A stretch of DNA of 64,000 nt from Pseudopyrenochaeta lycopersici (lineage: Eukaryota > Ascomycota > Dothideomycetes > Pleosporales > Pseudopyrenochaetaceae). The stretch is taken from contig NHZP01000007.1 in NCBI GenBank assembly GCA_003313425.1, positions 1,178,001 through 1,242,000 on the forward strand, read 5' to 3'. Position 1 is the first letter of the stretch. Every line of letters starts with the position of its first letter. A model generated the notes under the pieces. That model saw nothing but the letters and a program-made list of their open reading frames with translations, was not told the DNA's origin and did not search any database. Shown here in pieces: positions 58,492 through 64,000 of this stretch. The translations under genes were made by a program, and so were the position numbers.

Positions 58492-59423
58492 ATGAGTATG
58501 CAACTAAGGCTCCAATCACATCACTCTTTCTAGGCTAATAATTGTAGATTACAACAACTACGAGACATCGTATACATCGTACGGTGCCGGCGGCGGCGCT
58601 GGAGGAGGTGGCTTCATCCCTGGCGATGGAAGTCAGCAGAGCCCTGGAGGACGACGGGAATTTTCCCAAGATTCACTCCGCCCGGTCACTATCAAGCAGG
58701 TACTGGAGGCCCAGGCAGAGGCTGGTGGTAATGACGTTTTCAAGATTGATGGTACGGTAGTCACTCAGGTATGTCGCGATATTCTGTCCTCATATTTTGC
58801 ACTCACCTCTCTGTCAGCTCACTGTCGTTGGTCAAATACGCAACATCTCAACGCAGACAACACACACAAACTACAGACTTGACGATGGCACCGGCAGCAT
58901 AGAGATTAAGCAATGGGTCGATTCGGATACGGTGGATCAGACCAACCCCGTCAAAGCCAAACTTGTTGAAGGCGCTTACTGCAGAGCATGGGGAAAATTG
59001 AAGGGCTTCAACGATCGGAGGAGTATCGGAGCGCAGATCGTCCGCCCGATCGAAGACATGAATGAAGTCTCCTACCATTTACTCGAAGCCACCGCAGTAC
59101 ACCTGTACTTCACCCGCGGACCGCCTGGTGGTGCTGCCACCGGGGCTGCCACCACTAACGGGGCGACAGGACAACAGCAAGCGGCAGCAGGCGGCAATTA
59201 TGGGGGATATGACCTTGCCGGTTACAACCCGGTAGCAAAGAAGGTGTTTCAATATCTACGAGAGGCCCCACAGTCGAACGAGGGGCTTCATCAGCAAGAG
59301 ATTGCTGCAAAACTCGGGATAGATACAGCAGATGTGGCAAGGGCAGGAGACGACCTTTTGGCAGGAGGTCTGATCTACACAACTGTTGACGACCAGACCT
59401 GGGCGATACTGGAGGCTGATTAA
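58492..59423 (+). CDS. RFA2: Replication protein A 32-kDa subunit (RPA2/Ssb2)
   Basis: RPA2 is the middle subunit of the heterotrimeric single-strand DNA-binding complex of replication, repair and recombination. Three exons (58492-58495, 58548-58768, 58818-59423) give 276 residues. Exon 1 is only four bases, ATG plus A, and splices to give MNYNNYETSYTSYGAG, the usual Tyr/Gly/Ser-rich phosphorylated N-terminus. The OB fold (about 65-180) starts with RPVTIKQVLEAQ and continues KIDGTVVTQLTVVGQIRNI, YRLDDGTGSIEIKQWVDSD and AYCRAWGKLKGF. After a Gly/Ala/Gln linker (about 185-205) the winged helix (PVAKKVFQYLREAPQSNEGL to TTVDDQTWAIL) recruits repair factors. A frame starting at 58797 is only exon 3 read from inside its intron. 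Confidence 0.94.
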
Positions 59424-59590
59424 GCACCGGGAGAGTATGGTCGCATACCACAGGCGTATTTGGGGTAAGAAGCAGAACAAATCGGCATTCTGACGATTTA
59501 GCTGTGGAGAAACTTGACTTTGATGGCATTATGTCTCCAATGTAGAGACGCATGAGATATATACGAGAGGTCCAAATGTAATGAATGCAT

Positions 59591-60280
59591 TTACCTTCTC
59601 TCTGCGTTTGTGGAGAGAAACAACACGCACGCCGCAACAATAGATGCCGATACCACAGTGAAGACAACCTGTGTCTTCCAGCCCGTTTGCACGAGTGCTT
59701 GTCGCTGACTGTATTGTGAAACTGTGCTGATATAATTTGCCAGCCCAGAGAGCAGGCACGATAAAGATAAGACCCAGAATATGATTCCTAATGGTAACGC
59801 AAATCTTTTCTCTATAGTCTATCAGCATTATGCTCTGGATCCGTCTATGTCTGGCTGCGGGTGAACATACCAAGAGCGCTAGGCTTGGACTGGAGATGGA
59901 AGGACAGGACGATTGCAACAGATACGATTGCCATGTATACACTGAGTTTGAGCCACGCTAGAAAGGCTGTATAATCGATCAGCTTCGTCCCCATATGCAA
60001 TCCAAGCAATCCGTACTTCTCTCATTCGCAGCATGATCTCGAGCATCCGAGGAGATATTGTCGAATAAAAGCACCCCAAGCAACGGTCTTTCCCTAAAGA
60101 CTGCGCGATTATTCTCATTATCTCTGCAGCTTGTCAGCTTGAGTCACAGCGAGATTGAAGTGAGCTTTACTGCTTTACGAGGATAGGCTTGCCTCCGAAG
60201 AGGTTGTAAAACGGGTGGTAGGGCTCTTCTAGAATCGCATCATCGGACTCACCCATGCGATCTAGGCTTCTAAAATCCAT
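59591..60280 (-). CDS. DUF202-domain small membrane protein
   Basis: Four exons (60280-60171, 60123-60017, 59966-59871, 59811-59591) join to 177 residues. The DUF202 hallmark is restored by splicing: ARDHAANERTFLAWLKLSVY, then MAIVSVAIVLSFHL (membrane segment 1), KRFALPLGIIFWVLSLSCLL (segment 2) and a third segment after the QRQALVQTGWKTQVVFT block. The N-terminal 60 residues are polar (EEPYHPFYNLFGG, then NRAVFRERPLLGVL). The same domain forms the membrane part of Vtc1 of the vacuolar polyphosphate synthase complex, but this is a stand-alone fungal protein and I do not assign it to that complex. The simple frames in this place (60118-59879 and 59942-59529) are out of frame. It diverges from a CIA30 gene with 221 bases between the starts. 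Confidence 0.88.
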
Positions 60281-60501
60281 GGTGCTTCCCTCTTTTCAAC
60301 TCCAAAGGGAACTGAACATAACAAAACGAGTAGATTCTCCCCGCAATGGGACGCTGTCGAGCGCTTGTGGGTCAATCACGCCTACCCGCACGGGCCACGG
60401 TGCACAAGCGGCTGGTGAGGTCATGGGCCAATCCGGACCTTTGTTGCGGACCGGCGTCTTGTTAGAAACACCGAATAACGTCACTCTACACAATATCGAA
60501 G
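60281..60501. promoter_or_regulatory. Bidirectional promoter DUF202 gene / CIA30-domain gene
   Basis: 221 bases lie between two opposite start codons with no room for separate promoters. Nothing in it is certain enough to name as a site. Shared control of two possibly membrane-linked proteins is inference. Confidence 0.45.
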
Positions 60502-61484
60502 ATGGGAAATGAAAAAGAGTCTTTGCTGTTTGGCGGTGATAAGTAGGAATCATATGCAACCTGCTGCCATGGTCATCACTAATTGACTACTCAGAGGTTG
60601 GAAAGCTGAGGATTGGACGGCAAGTGATGACAGGGTACGGGGGGGATCGTCTCAGGTAACACATCAATCTACTCTCACCACATCTGCGCAAAGGCTCTGA
60701 CCTGAATTTAGTCGTACTTTGACATCTTGAACTCAGCAGCACGTTTCCATGGTACTCTCGATATCAAGACTCTGGGAGGCGCCGGTTTTGCCAGCCAACG
60801 CACTACAGGCGATAATCGAACCTGGAATCTCTCCGGCTACGATGGCATTCACCTCCATCTAGGAAAGCATGATGGCAAAAAATATACATTGATTTTGAAA
60901 GACGAAATCTTGCCACCCAACCCAGAGAATGGGCGCGAGCAGTCGACAATCAGCTACGAGTATGACTTCAGCTCAACATCAGAGAACGGGCTTTATGTTC
61001 CGTGGCATGCGCTGAAACCCACATATCGAGGGAAGGAGAAAAATGACGCAGAGCCACTAGACACAAAGAATGTGAAGCGCTTCAGCATTATGATGAGAAG
61101 GTTGGTTTGGTTCTGAACTATTAAAGAATGGTGCTAATGTAAACGACCAATAGTTTTTTCGGCGAGCAAGAAGGCGAATTCTCGCTCGAGATCAAGTCAA
61201 TCAAAGCTGTCTCACAACTTGATGATTTGGAGAAGGGTATTGTGAACGGGAAGGGCGAAGCAGCGGGACCTGATGTAACGTTTCAACACTCGCGTCTGTA
61301 GCCATAACGACTGACAAAAACTCCTCAGGATCAAAAGCCTTGGTCATGGAAAGAATCGAATCTCGTAGGTTTGGTGCTTATCTTATCTTCTACCTGGGCT
61401 ATCTGCTTCGGCTTGTGCTGGTGGAGAGGCTACGATACAAGCTTCATGAGGTTTGGCAGGTGGTGGAGAATGGCAAGGTCTTAG
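60502..61484 (+). CDS. CIA30-domain protein with C-terminal membrane segment
   Basis: CIA30/NDUFAF1-type domains are best known as mitochondrial complex I assembly factors. Five exons (60502-60542, 60595-60655, 60712-61100, 61154-61274, 61329-61484) give 255 residues. The domain starts immediately: WKAEDWTASDDRVRGGSSQ, YFDILNSAARFHGTLDIKTL, GGAGFASQRT, SGYDGIHLHLGKHDGKKYTL, VPWHALKPTYRG and FSIMMRSFFGEQEGEFSLEI. Each splice keeps these blocks in frame. The N-terminus (MGNEKESLLFGGDK) is acidic and is no mitochondrial presequence. Exon 5 encodes a hydrophobic stretch (NLVGLVLILSSTWAICFGLC) followed by an Arg/Trp-rich end, which looks like a tail anchor. An alternative reading without the last intron stops after 12 more codons. 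Its location in the cell is therefore open. Confidence 0.85.
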
Positions 61485-62102
61485 CAACATCGTTGCACGT
61501 AACCTTTAGAGAGCAGTCCCTTCAGCTGGAAATGACCCATATTGGTGATCGTGTATAGATAACCCATCCGGCCTTATGCATAAAATTCAGTGAGTAAGGG
61601 TCCAGAATCCTAGCATTATCACTCAGGTTCTTTCTTCATTGAATTGTTTCTAATTGAGGCCATAGAATTTGGGCTTTCTGGGCTCTTAATTGATTGATTG
61701 CTGGGTTCAAACCATTCTCTTCGGTCCTATTGTCACTAGTAGCGACCAGCAGGCTTACTGGTCCGTTCATTGTCTTCTAGCAGAATACTTTTCAAGCTAT
61801 CAAAAAGCATCTAGCGGCTTTTGACGAGAGAAGACACAACATCTTCCAGAGAGCTTTATTGGCCACTAAAGCGAAGACGAGAGTAAAGGAGAGAATACAG
61901 TCACCTAGGACGGTAATATGCAGCTCATACAGAGAGGAAGCGCATTGTAGCCTCCTCAGCGTACTTTTCTTCAAACCAGGGTAAAGGTACCCCCAGAATG
62001 CGAATTAATCACTTCTCTCACGCGCATCGAGGATCTGTCTCGTTTGAGCGGAAAGTGCTTCAATATTGCCTGATGATACTGCGGCTGGTTTCATCCCTTA
62101 AT
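61485..62102. other. Short gene-free convergent region
   Basis: No gene. It is the common downstream region of the CIA30-domain gene and the AflR-like gene, AT-rich, without repeats or RNA genes I can recognise. Confidence 0.5.
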
Positions 62103-63349
62103 TCAGTCCCAGTTCAGAGAATCAATCGCCCTCCGTATATGCTCCGCTCCCAATGCCTCACAGTTTTCCGTCACCTTACACTCATGCTTCCCACCGCCAA
62201 ACAAATGCTTCTTCTCACCGTGCCAGAACTCTTTGTCAGTATGCCATCTCTGCTGCCTCTCTTCTGTCTCTTTGATTAAAGCCGTAAGCGGCCTCGGATT
62301 ACTCCCACCACCGTGAACCTCCGTTCGCAACGCAGTCTTCACAATTCTCTTCCAATCCTGCGCTTCCAGCTCAATATTGAAACCCATGGGGCAGTCTGGA
62401 GTCCCAGTGTGTAGGTGAAACAATGCGGGGTTGTTGTCACCGACACGGTATGGCTTCTTTTGCCCGGTCTGTTGGAGGCGAGTTGCTTCCGAGTCGACTT
62501 CAAGGAGCACTTTGCTGAAGCGTTCCACTATTGCCTTGAACAGAGCTACGATAGACTGGATGTTTTGAATTGCGCTGAAGGCTTCTTTAGGACACTGCGA
62601 GCAGTGAATCAAGTCCGAGAGGGCACTCATCGCTTTGCGGAGGGGAATAACGATCTGCGGGAAGGAGAAGGATGGCACGGATTGGAGTTCTGTGAGGGTC
62701 AGGTAAACCAAGGAGAGGCATGTGCATGGTCCCATATTAGGCTGAGCCGACAGAGGATCTTCGACTTGATTTGATTGAGATAAGTGTTGGAAATCCCATA
62801 AGGATGGGTCAATAGAAGCATCCAGACCAAAGCTATGATGGAATCAGTACACCGGAGGCATTATGGGAGAGCAAAACACACTCTAAGTTAGATATTGGTG
62901 ATTCTCTGAATCCATTCGAAAGGCCAAGCTCATGATGTGATGGAGTCGCTGTTTCGTTAACTGTGGAGACGGTTGAAGAGTTAGAGTCGTGTAGATTTGG
63001 CGGAGACGTCAGTCCAAAGTCCGAGAAATCTGAGAGTGCAGGAAGATTGTTCAAAGTGTGGGGATGTCCCATCTGGCCTTCGATTAGTTGTTCTGTGGGC
63101 TCGTCTGCTTCCCCTTCCCTCCGCCTCTTCCTCGGCCGTCCCATCTGCTTCTGAGGCGAGTAAATGCATTCAATATTCTCTTTATTACAACGCACACATT
63201 TCGGTGCATCACCCGAGCATTTTAGTTTTCGTGTTCCTGTCAGGTGATTAGTCGTGCATTCTGCTATTGGGTAAGAGTGGTTATCAGGTCTGCTTACGAC
63301 ACTCGTCACAAGCGGCATGAAGCTTCTCCATCGCTTGTACTTGAACCAT
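62103..63349 (-). CDS. AflR-like Zn2Cys6 transcription factor
   Basis: Three exons (63349-63298, 63236-62882, 62832-62103) give 378 residues. The zinc cluster is AACDECRTRKLKCSGDAP, KCVRC and IECIYSP with Cys 14, 17, 24, 31, 34 and 41, and a basic MGRPRKRRRE linker. The first intron falls inside the cluster, right after the second Cys. The middle is Ser/Pro/Asn-rich (SDFSDFGLTSPPN), and splicing at 62881 gives NLDFGLDASIDPSLWDFQHL. The C-terminal half (LIHCSQCPKEAFSAIQNIQS, then VALFKAIVERFSKVLLEV) resembles the AflR C-terminal regulatory domain. Such factors often control a neighbouring secondary-metabolite cluster, but no biosynthetic gene is visible in this window, only 0.6 kb beyond. Start: the first in-frame ATG (MVQVQAMEKLH). 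Confidence 0.85.
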
Positions 63350-64000
63350 ACTGCAGATTCTCGACTAATACATTCGATTGTGAACAGCCGGAAAAGAATG
63401 CAAGGATTGAATGGTATCTGAATAGACAAGGATGTGCTGTGCTGATGTTCGGTTCCTGTCCGTTTGGCCAGCGCCAAGACAGAGTGTGATTGCCGCCTGA
63501 CGCACGTGATTGCAGGTGCACATCGACTCTCACGCCACAAAAGCAACTTCGAACAATAATATTCCTTCACACGCTAGATCATTGATGCAATTGACATACC
63601 TTGTAAGTTTGAGGATCATCACGTGTAGTCCGCTTCTAAGCTTCCTGAAGAGAGTTCCAAAGCACTTGAGATACCCAGCCGTACCTCTGTAAGAAAGCCA
63701 GCTAGGTGATCGACAGAATAATTTCTAAGCAACTCTTTGGGAAAGGCAGAATACTTTCCACGTACGCGACAAATCGGCTATGCCTACGCTGATTGGAAAG
63801 CTCAATTAACGCCAGTACAGAGGGTTCATGGCTGTTCAACAAAGAGCTGGCTTTGCAGCCATCTCCGATCAGAGTAATCCACCTTCCACGACACACAGTG
63901 CGTGGTGATGTTAGAAGAACCCTGAAAGAAGGTTGGCGGGAACAATCAACTTCGTCCAATCATACTGGGTAAAACCATGGAGCCAGCCGCAAAAGTGAGG
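63350..64000. other. Right-hand end region, no gene seen
   Basis: The sequence upstream of the AflR-like gene has no frame of known family. If a metabolite cluster exists, it would have to begin beyond the window's edge. No repeats or RNA genes recognised. Confidence 0.4.

Noticed and set aside
1..64000. CRISPR arrays, rRNA genes, insertion sequences or long terminal repeats.
   Set aside because: None was seen by eye; the window is eukaryotic and no repeated spacers, rRNA blocks, transposase or reverse-transcriptase motifs were found. Short or strongly degraded elements cannot be excluded without a repeat search.

Overview
This window is nuclear DNA of a filamentous ascomycete (Pezizomycotina; Dothideomycetes is my best guess from protein style, not proven). 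The signs are short GT-AG introns of about 49-140 nt with branch-point-like CTAAC/CTGAC boxes, single genes separated by long non-coding stretches, fungal-only families (Zn2Cys6 regulators, HET domain, fungal alpha-arrestin, DHA1 transporter), and clear orthologues of yeast nuclear genes. There are no operons, CRISPR arrays, rRNAs or convincing tRNAs. I read 20 protein-coding genes and one decayed gene. For each multi-exon gene I placed the splice sites by hand so that all exons keep one reading frame; several simple open frames run on into introns and would mislead an annotator.

Layout, left to right. 1-6.6 kb: one Tyr/Pro-rich orphan protein gene, then about 4.8 kb without genes. 6.6-16.9 kb: a core block with KAP114 (importin) diverging from REV7 (polymerase zeta HORMA subunit), DPB4 (polymerase epsilon/chromatin histone-fold subunit) and an alpha-arrestin. 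17-22.4 kb: a gene-poor stretch with a HET-domain pseudogene. 22.4-32.6 kb: a homeobox factor, a HAD phosphatase of glycerol-phosphatase type with six exons, NUG1 (60S assembly GTPase) and PUT2 (proline catabolism). 32.6-41.4 kb: a DHA1-type MFS exporter, a secreted GH17 beta-1,3-glucanase and a fungal regulator-like protein lacking a zinc cluster. 42.9-50.4 kb: DBP4 (18S rRNA helicase) diverging from a DNAJC8/Spf31-like J-protein, then a Zn2Cys6 plus PAS-like factor. 50.4-55.5 kb: the longest gene-free stretch. 55.5-64 kb: DBP10 (60S helicase) diverging from RFA2, a DUF202 membrane protein diverging from a CIA30-domain protein, and an AflR-like Zn2Cys6 factor.

The genes are mostly unlinked housekeeping functions. 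Three act in 60S/40S ribosome assembly (NUG1, DBP4, DBP10) and three in replication or translesion synthesis (RFA2, DPB4, REV7). RFA2, DPB4 and KAP114 each have an ACGCGT box near the start codon, which could mean MBF control, but the hexamer is common enough to occur by chance. I found no secondary-metabolite cluster, and nothing that stands up as a wholly new multi-gene system. The most useful oddities are tiny exons (4, 13 and 14 nt), introns cutting the DNA-binding domain of all three regulators that have one, a CIA30 protein with a C-terminal membrane anchor, and a decayed HET gene.
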